The notes under the pieces: generated by a model
Database searches by the model: none
What the model was told of the DNA's origin: nothing
What the model saw: the letters and a program-made list of their open reading frames with translations, nothing else
Program-made: the position numbers and the translations under genes
Origin: Tritrichomonas musculus
Taxonomy: Eukaryota > Parabasalia > Tritrichomonadida > Tritrichomonadidae
Direction of reading: 5' to 3'
Length of the DNA stretch: 64,000 nt
NCBI GenBank assembly: GCA_039105265.1
Contig: JAPFFF010000078.1
Coordinates: 124,001-188,000, forward strand
Shown here: one piece after another, positions 1 through 9,480 of the stretch
How positions within the stretch are numbered: the first letter of the stretch is position 1
How the letters are laid out: each line of letters starts with the position of its first letter

Positions 1-1
1 A

Positions 2-679
2 GATGCAGATTGTTTAAAGGTATATCAAGGAAATCCAAATTTATATGAATCGAACATAATTCTTGGTCTTAATTCCGCAAAATGTGCAAAAATACAATAT
101 TATAATCAAGGTAATTTAGCTCGTTATAGAGTAATATTGAATAATTCAAACGCGTTTTCTTATGAAGTTTCTCCATCAGGAAGAAATACAACAATTGATT
201 CAAATTTACATGTTAACGGTAAGATAACATCCAATGGTTCAACTACCATCACTCACTACTCCCCAATCGAGTCATCGGTTAACACCATCACCGATTTCGT
301 CATTGGAGCTCCAGTATATATGACCGGTAAGGTGTATCATCGTGAGGATTCGAAATGGGTCCCTAGCACTGAAGCTGACACCACTGATTGCATATGTAGT
401 GTGAAGACCACTGGCACTTGGAAGGAGTATGTTGGTATATGCGTGAGAATCGATGAAGCCAATGGTTGTATCACATTCGCCACTCATGGGGATTACATGG
501 TTAAGGTTGAGGACTCCTCATGCTATTCCATTGGGGATGAGGTATTCATTGATAACGCTGATAATAAACTGAAGATACTCACTGGTGAGACTGCGATAAC
601 CTCAAAAATAAATCGTATGACCGTGGGTATCATAACTGGTATCATCAACGGATCCACATTAGCTGTATTCAAATCATAA
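2..679 (+). CDS. Fibre-like virion protein, C-terminal part
   Basis: The frame is open to the left edge (45 codons before the first TTG at 137), so the gene starts outside the window. About 225 residues remain. The last 150 or so are rich in beta-forming residues, Gly, Thr and Ile, with a knob-like sequence (VIGAPVYMTGKVY, GDYMVKVEDSS, IGDEVFIDNADNKL). Small beta-rich C-terminal modules of this kind are common in tail or fibre proteins. It is convergent with the polymerase gene and separated from it only by a 43-codon ORF. The fibre role is inferred from composition and position in a Maverick; no catalytic motif is visible. Confidence 0.55.
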   Translation, partial: DADCLKVYQGNPNLYESNIILGLNSAKCAKIQYYNQGNLARYRVILNNSNAFSYEVSPSGRNTTIDSNLHVNGKITSNGSTTITHYSPIESSVNTITDFVIGAPVYMTGKVYHREDSKWVPSTEADTTDCICSVKTTGTWKEYVGICVRIDEANGCITFATHGDYMVKVEDSSCYSIGDEVFIDNADNKLKILTGETAITSKINRMTVGIITGIINGSTLAVFKS

Positions 680-712
680 TGTAGGTCGCAGCAATTTTGC
701 TGTCACCCAAAT

Positions 713-844
713 TTAGAGCATAATATAGTCCCCTGATGTGAGTCCATGGATGAATGGGGCACAGGATTGGTTCTCGAGGACAATCATTTTGGTGTGAGTC
801 CCGGTGAGAGCATTCTTGTTTACCGTGATCTTGGACATCGTCAT
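713..844 (-). CDS. Small 43-aa protein of element 1
   Basis: A short ATG-to-TAA frame starting one base after the polymerase stop codon (TGA-G-ATG), so it probably shares the polymerase transcript or reinitiates. It begins MTMSKITVNKNALTG and ends HGLTSGDYIML. No domain is recognised. It is supported by tight coupling to the polymerase gene and by the same less AT-rich codon use. It could still be a chance frame in the 3' untranslated region. Confidence 0.45.
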   Translation of the reverse strand: MTMSKITVNKNALTGTHTKMIVLENQSCAPFIHGLTSGDYIML

Positions 845-845
845 C

Positions 846-3800
846 TCACTGATTTTGCTCTGGATTTTGGTATTGCGCAGTCAATTGCAGATTGATATTT
901 TTGCCAACCTTCACACCACCATTGTCGATGATGTCCTTGTAATCATCACTTGTAATATGGTTTTTCTTGAGGGAGACCCCCTTGAGTTTGAGTGCCTTGG
1001 TTACAGCTCCACTATTAAATATGGTGTAGCACTTGGGGGCTAACGCAATCATATTCTCACCATATTTCTCAATGCAGAGACCCAGTATTTTCTTCTCATC
1101 AGCGATTGTATTTATATTGGGATTCGGCATGAACTTATATATGTTCTCATCATAGAATGCTCTATTCTTGATGATGTATTTGAACTCTTGATTGGAACCC
1201 TTGGATTCATCACCAGCAACCGCAAAATATGCACTATCGGTGTCTCCCTCTATGAAATGGAATCGTTCCACATCAAGGCACTTGTACATGAAATCGTATA
1301 TGAATGTGAGATACCAGAATTTGGCATTATCTAGTGTCCAGAATGACTCCTGAAGGCAAGTCGTACATTTGAAGCTCTTTGGGTTCATTTGGAGTAGGTA
1401 GTTGTCATCACTCAATTTGATCCCACTAACATAGTTATCGTAGATGATATTCTGGAAGGTCTTATCACGTGAACATATTTTTATTTTAGAGAACTTCTCA
1501 GTGTTCATCCCATCGTATCCATATGAACCATTCATGCTAATCTTGTAGAACTTTTCATTGCCGGATACAGCTCCAGAAATGATATCCTGACGACGTTTCA
1601 TGAACTCACTAACAAATGGGTTGAAACCACGATGAGCTTCATATTTAGTGAGACTTTTGATATCTTCGATGACAAGCCCATGGTCGAGTAGGAACCAGAG
1701 ATAATAATTTGAGAATGTTTGATAGGTACCCATCGTATCGACACACATAGTTAGCTTTCGTTCAGTTTTATCAGCGGATGGGAGTTTGTTGTGAGTCATG
1801 TAGTTGTGCATGTATGAACCAATGGTTGTTTCATCGTTCGTGATATCAAAATTGCGAAATACTGGTGGGAAATTGATGAAGTTATTGATTTTAGATACTG
1901 GGCATTTCAATATGACCTCCGCTTTGAACAAATATTTAGGATGCTTTCGTAAATTCCGGCTGTTGATGATATGCATACATGAGTTATAGGTTTTCATATT
2001 TTTGGTACCATTGTTATAAACATCGAATCTCTCCAACATGGAACCTGGCATATACATAACCCCTCCGTGATATGGATTGAAATCATGTTTGGTTGAACTG
2101 AATGCTGATGGGTATAAGCTATTGAAATCAACTCCAACAATGTGAGTCATAGTGTGAGGGGTATCATATGAGATTACCTTGTGGTCAACGGCGTTGTATC
2201 TAAAACGATTTATATTAGTGTGACCCTTGATGTTGACACGGTGCATAACATTGGATAGACCTCCAGTGATGTTGTTCCGTAAGCTATAATATTCCTGTTC
2301 ATCATTGATGAGTGTTGGGAGATGCATCATCTTGCAATATTTCTTCAGTTGAATTCGTAGTTTGGTTATATTGGGGTCATCACGACTGCGAAGTTTGTTG
2401 CATTCTGCACAAGCGAGTTTACAGTTGCTGAGTTCGTGACCGATATCGTTATTGATTCTATCGAGGGTAGGCTTATTGGTCCACGTGAAGTGTTCACCAC
2501 AGAGATGACACTTACCGGTATCAGGATTGTTGTACATTTTCATGAATTCATCAAACTGCTCCTCGCAAACACATTTATCGAGGTTCCTGGGAGAGTCCTT
2601 ATGAGATTGATTATATTTGACATCCTGATTATAGTAGTTCTCACATTTGAATCTCCACCACTTGAGATTTGGTTTGAAAGTATTCGATGGGTTTTGTATA
2701 GAGTATTCAGTATTGGGATCAAATTCCTTATACGCAAGTGCATACTTGATACAAGATGCATTCTTACTCAACGAGAGATTCGATATGAGATCAACGTTGT
2801 ACTGAGCATTGAGGGTTATCAAGTTATCAATGGGTTTAATCATCATCTCAACATCATTATCATTGTATGCCAACAGGTAATCCCATCGGGTTTTATAATT
2901 TTTGGCATCCTCGAGATATAGTTTGTAATCATCTGGTGTCAATGGATTCTTTTGGTTGAGGTAGCTGTAGAATGCTTCATATTCAAAGGGCTCCGTTTGT
3001 GAGAGAACCTCATTGTAATTCTCAGTATTGATAGCTTCATATGGGAACACACCTTTACTGCTATTCTCGAGTCCACCAAAATCTACACCAAATTGTCGTA
3101 ATGTACCTCCAGCAACGAATGATTGTGCATCGATGAATCTCAACTTGGTGTTATATTTTGAGGACTTCAATATGAATTGCTTCAATGATGATGCGGTACC
3201 GATGATACTGTTGGGCTCGACACTCCAGAAATCGTAATTGAGATACTGCTTGAATAGGTTACTATCGAATCTACTCGAATTGAACCCAAATACGGTTATC
3301 ACATTCAAGTTGCGATCGATTTTATTAAGAGTATCAATTGGTTGATTAATAAAGGTTTTCATATATTGAACCTTATCGTGATACACTTGCTGGGATTGTT
3401 CAAACAACCACTCAATCCATTCGATGATGAACTCAGTTGAATCTCTTAATGAGAAGTGTTGTGTGTAGCAACCAGATTGCGACTTGACACATGATGATAC
3501 GCTAAGGGGAATCAGTCGAGAGTTGATAGTTGTTGATGAACCAATAGAGTACGAAGTACCTTCTGTATTCACAGGTTGTTCAACAGTTTCGAAATCATAA
3601 GTGATGTAATATATGTTGGGTTTCCATTCGAGACCATATGCTAAACAATATTCGTACACCGGATTGTTGAGTATATGTGGACAATATGGTAATGGCTCAC
3701 GATTAGGTATGAATTGTTTTCGAAATACCCCGTCACAATTATCAACATGATTCTTGAAGCGATTCATATTGTGATGACCGTAATGTGCATATGAACCACA

Positions 3801-5681
3801 CTTTGGGCAGATATGAATGTTGGTCAACTTTTCAGCATCCTTGATATACATTATGTGAATGATTCGATTTTGAGTGAACAGTAATGCAGATTTCCTTAAT
3901 GAATTGTCACTATTATATTTCCATTGATCCTGAAGATTATAAACCTTGAGTTCTACATTGTACTCATAGATGTCAATATTCAAATGATGCTTTTCAGCAG
4001 ATACCTTCATAGCTTCAATTGATGTACCCGGATAGTTGTTCAGGAAGTCGATTGCAGCTTGAGATGGCTTAGTTGAATACACTATATTGTGTTCCTCACA
4101 TATAAGTTTCCTAGCAACCCGCGTACGATTCTTAGTTTTACAACCATATTTGGGGTTAACTAGATGATCATCGAGACATGCAGCAAGAAAACGATACCAA
4201 CATAGATTGTCATCGACGTTGTCTGTGATGATGAATCTATTATTTTTGATTTCAGGAGGTAATTCTTTGATAGGACCACTAACCTTGACCATTCGAGATA
4301 CTGTGAATGAAACTGTGCCTACGAGAATCAACTTGGTGCTTGATGTTGAGGTTTCATATGAGTGCAGTACTGATTCAATATAGTACTTCATGATTTCAAG
4401 TGATTGCTCATCACGAACCACAATTGGAGTAGCAGATTTATAGTTATTCCAAGTGATTTCCCTAGCTGTATATTGGAATGTGTCAGTCTCAGCACTGGAG
4501 GACTCAAATACACCCGAGAGTTGGAAATAGATTTTGAATGGTTTCACCTCACGTTCATAAACTTGTTGCAAGCCATCATATATACTGTTCAATGAGGATA
4601 TCGAGTTGAAGTAGTATATGTATATAGGCTCGAAGGTATCAATATCCGTGTGTTCATTGTAATCATTATCAGCATATTTGGCATATTTTTGCCAAGCCTC
4701 TACAGCCTTATCGTAGTCCTCAGGTAAGTTCACCATGAGGAAATCATTGTGTTTCGATTTGAATTCATGACCGAACTCGCCAAGGTACTCGAATATTTCA
4801 TTATTTTCAGGATCTTTGGGGATACCATCAATATCAGTGCTACCATCAATAATACGAGCTAGTTTTGTAATTTTAGACCTATCTTGGAATATATCTTGTA
4901 TTTCAGCTCTATCGAGATATTCGGGATAATATTTGTTGAAATATGAATATACTTTACGTTCATCATCTAATTGCTGTTGGAACTCATCTTGGGTATTCAT
5001 ATGTTGAAGTACATCAATGGGGTCATTAATTTTGTAATCAGCTCTATTGAATTTATTGAAGTAATCATTATCCAGTTTGTCATTCAATCTCTTTATATAT
5101 GAAGGCTGCTCATCATACCGAATTGGTTTCTTATGAGTTGTCGGTGGTGGAAGTATTGGTGGATACTCATTTTCACGAATCAATCGTTGAGCTTCCTGCA
5201 AAGCATATTTTGCAACATCAATATTATGTTGTATTTGGCGTTCCCTATATACCTTACGTTCATCATCTAATTGCTGTTGGAACTTATCTTGGGTATTCAT
5301 ATGTTGAAGTACATCAATGGGTTCATTAATTTTGTAATCAGCTCTATTGAATTTATTGAAGTAATCATTATCATCTGCAAGGCGTTCAGCCCTCAGTTGT
5401 CCAAAGAATGTATCAAAATGAGATTCCTGGAGTATACCATTGGGATTGAAACCTGTGCGAGCTACAAATGAGTTATAATTTAGGTACTTCGTGAGTTTGC
5501 TCAGTTGAGCAACAAATGTAGTGTTGGTTGGGATGTTACCACCGAACTCATTGTTGATGATATTGATATAATTTTTGATAGTCCATGAAGGAATTGCACC
5601 AAAATTCTTATTCGAGATACAACTCATTTGCCCAAACGTAAAAATATAAAATTGTAATCGGTAAAAATATTGATTAAACAT
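846..5681 (-). CDS. POLB: Protein-primed family B DNA polymerase with HNH-like insert (element 1)
   Basis: Replicates the element's DNA from a terminal protein, as known for Polinton polymerases. About 1611 aa. Exonuclease motifs: YDFE near residue 695, then FGFNSSRFD and NDNDVEMM. Palm motifs: DFNSLYPS near 1183, NGSYGYDG near 1380, GDTDSAYF near 1479. Between exonuclease and palm, near 1058-1094, lies a pattern CHLC ... LDRI ... GH ... N ... C..CN typical of HNH nucleases. The N-terminal third holds a nearly exact duplicated segment of about 42 residues, and a region starting CWYRFLAACLDD then an HxxxC/CxxC-rich stretch. The ATG at 5681 was chosen; MSCISNKN at 5627 is an alternative. The 5' neighbour starts upstream on the same strand. 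Confidence 0.93.
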   Translation of the reverse strand: MFNQYFYRLQFYIFTFGQMSCISNKNFGAIPSWTIKNYINIINNEFGGNIPTNTTFVAQLSKLTKYLNYNSFVARTGFNPNGILQESHFDTFFGQLRAERLADDNDYFNKFNRADYKINEPIDVLQHMNTQDKFQQQLDDERKVYRERQIQHNIDVAKYALQEAQRLIRENEYPPILPPPTTHKKPIRYDEQPSYIKRLNDKLDNDYFNKFNRADYKINDPIDVLQHMNTQDEFQQQLDDERKVYSYFNKYYPEYLDRAEIQDIFQDRSKITKLARIIDGSTDIDGIPKDPENNEIFEYLGEFGHEFKSKHNDFLMVNLPEDYDKAVEAWQKYAKYADNDYNEHTDIDTFEPIYIYYFNSISSLNSIYDGLQQVYEREVKPFKIYFQLSGVFESSSAETDTFQYTAREITWNNYKSATPIVVRDEQSLEIMKYYIESVLHSYETSTSSTKLILVGTVSFTVSRMVKVSGPIKELPPEIKNNRFIITDNVDDNLCWYRFLAACLDDHLVNPKYGCKTKNRTRVARKLICEEHNIVYSTKPSQAAIDFLNNYPGTSIEAMKVSAEKHHLNIDIYEYNVELKVYNLQDQWKYNSDNSLRKSALLFTQNRIIHIMYIKDAEKLTNIHICPKCGSYAHYGHHNMNRFKNHVDNCDGVFRKQFIPNREPLPYCPHILNNPVYEYCLAYGLEWKPNIYYITYDFETVEQPVNTEGTSYSIGSSTTINSRLIPLSVSSCVKSQSGCYTQHFSLRDSTEFIIEWIEWLFEQSQQVYHDKVQYMKTFINQPIDTLNKIDRNLNVITVFGFNSSRFDSNLFKQYLNYDFWSVEPNSIIGTASSLKQFILKSSKYNTKLRFIDAQSFVAGGTLRQFGVDFGGLENSSKGVFPYEAINTENYNEVLSQTEPFEYEAFYSYLNQKNPLTPDDYKLYLEDAKNYKTRWDYLLAYNDNDVEMMIKPIDNLITLNAQYNVDLISNLSLSKNASCIKYALAYKEFDPNTEYSIQNPSNTFKPNLKWWRFKCENYYNQDVKYNQSHKDSPRNLDKCVCEEQFDEFMKMYNNPDTGKCHLCGEHFTWTNKPTLDRINNDIGHELSNCKLACAECNKLRSRDDPNITKLRIQLKKYCKMMHLPTLINDEQEYYSLRNNITGGLSNVMHRVNIKGHTNINRFRYNAVDHKVISYDTPHTMTHIVGVDFNSLYPSAFSSTKHDFNPYHGGVMYMPGSMLERFDVYNNGTKNMKTYNSCMHIINSRNLRKHPKYLFKAEVILKCPVSKINNFINFPPVFRNFDITNDETTIGSYMHNYMTHNKLPSADKTERKLTMCVDTMGTYQTFSNYYLWFLLDHGLVIEDIKSLTKYEAHRGFNPFVSEFMKRRQDIISGAVSGNEKFYKISMNGSYGYDGMNTEKFSKIKICSRDKTFQNIIYDNYVSGIKLSDDNYLLQMNPKSFKCTTCLQESFWTLDNAKFWYLTFIYDFMYKCLDVERFHFIEGDTDSAYFAVAGDESKGSNQEFKYIIKNRAFYDENIYKFMPNPNINTIADEKKILGLCIEKYGENMIALAPKCYTIFNSGAVTKALKLKGVSLKKNHITSDDYKDIIDNGGVKVGKNINLQLTAQYQNPEQNQ
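4948..5372 (-). repeat. 125-bp direct duplication inside the element 1 polymerase gene
   Basis: Positions 4948-5072 and 5248-5372 are nearly identical (about four differences by eye), 300 bp apart and in frame. Both encode a segment with the core DYFNKFNRADYKIN followed by VLQHMNTQD. The near identity at DNA level suggests a recent in-frame duplication. Confidence 0.9.
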
Positions 5682-5697
5682 TATTTTTGAATTTTGG

Positions 5698-6174
5698 CTA
5701 GAAATCGATTGTATCAATCTCAACTTCGGGGGTTAGAGTCGTTTCACTAGGAGGAACATTTATAGTCATATGGGTGTTGAGTAGTTTTTGGGTCATATAC
5801 ATGGAGATACTTAAATTTAGGTTATCGAATATTAGTTTACGCAATAGGGATATACGTTTATGAGGTTCCACGTTGGATACTGCATCGATTACATCCTTTG
5901 CTGAGACATATTGGATCAATCGGTCGTGATCCTTAATATCCAAAAACTTGCTTCGATTGAATATATGGGTTCGATTTAAGCGAGAATGGGGATGTTCAAT
6001 AGATGATGTCTCAGGAGGTGAGTCACTTCGAACGAAATTCTTAGGCTGTACCGTTGTGCTTGGATTAGGAGATGGCTGTTTATGGTTCATACGTTTAATC
6101 AAATGCTTGACATCTTGGCACAAATCGGTGATACCATTTAAAATTTTTAATAGTATATCAGTGTCAATTTCCAT
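5698..6174 (-). CDS. Small coiled-coil protein upstream of polymerase (element 1)
   Basis: A 158-aa frame starting at ATG 6174 and ending 16 bp before the polymerase ATG, so the two are probably co-expressed. The first 30 residues are hydrophobic/charged heptad-like (DILLKILNGITDLCQDVKHL), followed by a Pro/Ser-rich linker, then a more ordered C-terminal part (HDRLIQYVSAKDVIDAV ... RISLLRKLIFDNL). No family is recognised. The position before the polymerase and the oligomerising look would fit a replication accessory or terminal-protein role, but this is only inference. Confidence 0.65.
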   Translation of the reverse strand: MEIDTDILLKILNGITDLCQDVKHLIKRMNHKQPSPNPSTTVQPKNFVRSDSPPETSSIEHPHSRLNRTHIFNRSKFLDIKDHDRLIQYVSAKDVIDAVSNVEPHKRISLLRKLIFDNLNLSISMYMTQKLLNTHMTINVPPSETTLTPEVEIDTIDF

Positions 6175-6242
6175 TTATACAAAATAAAATATTATTTTAA
6201 CAAATTTAGGTTGCTGGTGGAATGTGATTGGTAGTAAGAGAG

Positions 6243-6318
6243 GTCCTTTAGTATGACCTTCAGTACAACCTTCAGTACAACCTTTAGGATAACCTTTAGT
6301 ATGACCTTTCGTAGTAAG
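6243..6318. repeat. Short tandem repeat, ~12-bp unit
   Basis: Five or so degenerate copies of AGTANNACCTTY run through this stretch (for example AGTACAACCTTC, AGTATGACCTTT). It lies between the last gene of element 1 and the longer repeats, as subterminal simple repeats do in Mavericks. Confidence 0.75.
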
Positions 6319-6327
6319 TACCCCTAG

Positions 6328-6641
6328 CCTTCTAAACTAGGGCGGTAATGGCGGTCATAAGTGAACATCTATATAGTCCCATGATGCTGATCAATTATTC
6401 CTAGTCATGAGTATCAGTTGGTATCACAGTTAGTGTCAATTCAAAAATAGTTAGATGGCCTTCAAAACTAGGGCTGTAATGGCGGTCATAAGTGGTCATA
6501 AGTGAACATCAATGTGACCCCATGATGCTGATCAATTATTCCTAGTTATGAGTATCAGTTAGTGTCAATTCAAAAATAGTTAGATGGCCTTCTAAATTAG
6601 GGCAGTAATGGCGGTCATAAGTGAATTTCTATCTGACCCCC
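6328..6641. repeat. ~130-bp subterminal tandem repeats of element 1
   Basis: Two full units (6328-6458 and 6459-6587) and one partial unit (6588-6641). Each starts CCTTCWAAAYTAGGGC, then carries TGGCGGTCATAAGTG and, in the full units, CATGATGCTGATCAATTATT. Probably the inner part of the terminal repeat region of element 1; the other end is not in the window. Confidence 0.85.
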
Positions 6642-7293
6642 GAACGGAACAACCATCACTACTTACGTCATAATTCATTACATCAACGTTATTAGTAATC
6701 ATATTTAAATCACTTCTCATCGTGGTAATATTATCTGCAGTAATTATTTTTGACGAAGCAATATTATAATCTGTATATAATGTTGTCGCAGCATCAGGCC
6801 TTGGAATTATTTCATAAAATTGTTGTTTGATAATGTAATCGAAAGGATTTGTTGTCGAATCTCAATTTACTTCATCGACAAGATCAGTATATTGTTTGTA
6901 AATATATAGTCCTATATTTTTTTCAAAACTTTTTAGACCAGATACTTTATAATTTATTTTCTCTATGGTATCTAATACTCCATCTAAAGATTTGTTGAAT
7001 CGATATGATAATCACCAACTTTAAATTCTAGCCTTGTTGCTACTTCATTATATTTAGTCATAGTAAACGGTATTTCTCGGGCAAAGATATCTGCAAATAC
7101 TTTATCGATTTCATTAACTTTAATCGTAGATGAATCTATTTCAGTGATAATACAAGTTATTCCCAATAAATCATAGCCTTCGAATTTTATATCAGCAGGA
7201 AACCATGTTAATTGTAAAGCATAATCTGAAGCCGGATGAACCACTCCATTTTTTGTTTTAACAGCCACTTCTACTTTTCCTTTCATCCATAAG

Positions 7294-8729
7294 TAGACAT
7301 GTTCAACGCTCAATTCTCAGAATTTTTTTGAAAGCTATCACAATTATTGTGATGATTTTATTTTTTTTTTGGTGATGTTAAAATCTTCAATATTTCTCAG
7401 AATTTTTCTGAGAAATACTGAATGGTCACTAAAAAAAAAAAGGTATTGAAAATTAGATTTTGTTTTTTATTGAATTTTAATTTTTTTGTTTTGTTTTTAT
7501 CTTTAAAAAAACTAAATAAATTATTTGTTTTCTCCAGAATATATATTTTCCATCCTTATTGCCAATTGAGCATTAAGAAGATCATCCGACTTATTATAAT
7601 CTTTTGATCCATAAAGATACTTTAAATGCGAAAATAGTCTTTCTACAGGCAACTCGGAGCATGCCATATTTATTATTCGAATAGCAATATTTGCTAAAAA
7701 ATTTAAATTATTAACATTACTATTCCGATTATTTTGCCAAAATAAAAATGAGTCATTAACTTCAAAATTTGATAATTCCATATATGAATTTATTTGATCT
7801 TTAATAATATTCTCATCAAATTTGAATTTAAATTCATTATATTGAAGTATATATTTTTGAATAATATTTAAATAATTTTTCTTTTGGTTTTGATCGACTT
7901 GATTCAAAAAATATCGGCGCCCTTCAATTGTTAAGAAAAATGCTGTTATTGCTATTTGAATTTCATATGCTGAATAAATACGATCAATAATAACATTTCC
8001 AAAACCACGGATATTAATACTACTCAAATTTGCAATAAAAGTTTTTAATTTTATGATATTTGGATTCGAATATTGCAAAATTTCATTGACTTTTTGGAAG
8101 TCAAAGAATTTAAAAAAACGTTAGAAATAGAACAAAATTCGGCAATTTTTATAAAAAGATTTTCGTTTATTTCTTTTAATTTTTTTTTGAAATCTACACA
8201 ATCTCGACATAACGAAGAATGAGTATAGTGACAACTTCTTCTAAAATGATAATTTTTTCGTTTTAATTTGCAAAATGGGCATATACTTTCATATTCATTA
8301 TTAAATCCATGTACTTTATAAATCATTCCGTACTTAGCGAATCGTCTGACTTTTTTATTATAATCTTTTTTGTCGTTTTTTGGATCTAATGCGGATAAAG
8401 CTGCCAAAATCATATGCGTGCCAGGTGGCCAAGCGAAAATATTCATATTTATAAAAAATTATTTCAAAAAGTTTAAAATCTTCATTTAAAAATAAATAAA
8501 ATATATATTTCATATGAAAAAATTAAATACAATTTTTTATAATAATGAATATATATAAATTATTATTTATATCAAATAATATCATATTATAAAAATTCAT
8601 AAAAAATTATTTACCAAGATATTTATAAATATAAATTTTGAGTTAAATATTTGATTGAAAAATTATCAGAAATAATTTTATCTCCATTGAATTAAAATTC
8701 AATTAAAAATTGAATGTTGAACATGTCTA
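7294..8729 (-). mobile_element. hAT-type DNA transposon with readable TIRs and 8-bp target duplication
   Basis: Ends are 22-bp inverted repeats beginning TAGACATGTTCAAC (7294-7315 and 8708-8729), differing at two positions. Both are flanked by the same 8-bp direct repeat TCCATAAG (7286-7293 and 8730-8737), the duplication length typical of hAT elements. The inside holds a decayed transposase on the minus strand whose C-terminal part has the hAT dimerisation signature. At 1436 bp it is shorter than an autonomous hAT. It sits inside the fossil fibre gene, so it arrived after that element. Confidence 0.92.
7521..8446 (-). pseudogene. hAT transposase, truncated and frameshifted
   Basis: Two frames: 8446 to 8051 (131 codons) with a CPFC ... 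HFRRSCHYTHSSLCRDC metal-binding pattern, and 8078 to 7521 (185 codons) ending in LPVERLFSHLKYLYG then DLLNAQLAIRM, the hAT C-terminal dimerisation motif. The frames overlap by 28 bases in different phases, which indicates a frameshift near 8051-8078. The sum of about 310 residues is roughly half a normal hAT transposase, and the central catalytic region is not recognisable, so an internal deletion is likely. Non-functional as it stands; trans-mobilisation cannot be excluded because the ends are intact. Confidence 0.8.
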
Positions 8730-9480
8730 TCCATAAGTATTCCATAAATTTTTCAGTATTCTTAGGAACAAATTTTTGATTCCATTCATAATATTTCATC
8801 ATGATATAACAGCCATGAGAACCAAACGGATCTTTATTATCATTCTTCTTTAATTTATAAATTATTTTTCCATTGCTTCTTCCTTTGATATTATCACCAT
8901 TCCATTTTGTCCCATCCCTTGAAAACTTCCATTCATTATCGAAACAATATTCTTTGAATACAAACTGCATATTGTTTGGTATAACATAATTTGTTGGAAT
9001 CTCATAAATCATTTTATAATATGCATCTTCATCGATAATTTTTGATGGTTTATAGAAGTAATATATAATGGATTTCAGTATTTTTAATGCATTATCAGCT
9101 TCGATAATATCACACTTGACTACTGGTTTTGAAGACACCAACGCATCTTGAGAAGGCTCATATTTAATTGATAACTCTCCTCTGAGATTTAAGTCGTATG
9201 GATTAAAATCTAGTTCTTGGTCAAAAGCAATTGAAGTTGTGTATGATATTTCTGATGAATTGTATAAATAGCATCCACTTTCTTTATTGATTACTATCGG
9301 AGCAATAAACATATTTTGATAGGAATAGATATAAAATTCTCTGATATAATTTCCTTGCTCATCATATATTACATTCTTTCTCAAAATTTTGAAAATATTG
9401 GTTTTCTCTTTTATTGTTAATAATTTTGCCTTTAAATCAGTAGGGATATCAATCGTTTGATTATAATTCAATATCTTTTT

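Larger units (their letters stand above)
1..6650. mobile_element. Maverick/Polinton element 1, right part
   Basis: Virus-like element entering from the left edge. Parts seen: fibre-like gene (partial), a 43-aa ORF, a protein-primed DNA polymerase, a small coiled-coil gene, then tandem repeats from about 6240 to 6641 that look like the subterminal region. Its codons are clearly less AT-rich than the host genes and element 2, so it is a different lineage. The visible genes look whole, suggesting a fairly recent copy. The right limit is an estimate: after about 6641 the sequence becomes an older fossil of another element. Terminal inverted repeats cannot be tested because the left end is outside. 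Confidence 0.75.
6650..9480 (-). mobile_element. Fossil fibre-gene fragment of a virus-like element, split by a hAT transposon
   Basis: Minus-strand remnants at about 6650-6890, 6984-7285 and 8738-9471 match, in the same order, the large fibre protein of element 2. Shared patterns include DAATTLYTDYNI against NAATTLYTDYNI, IITADNITTMRSDLN in both, and YKMIYEIPTNYVIP against YKMVFKIPTDYQIP. It is broken in several places and is clearly older than element 2. It is interrupted by the hAT copy at 7294-8729. Element 1 abuts its other side and may have inserted into it; the rest would then lie left of the window. Only this gene of the old element is visible here. Confidence 0.85.

Noticed and set aside
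1-6650. Integrase or cysteine protease of a Polinton in element 1
   Set aside because: None recognised in the part seen; the element continues to the left, so no call is made.
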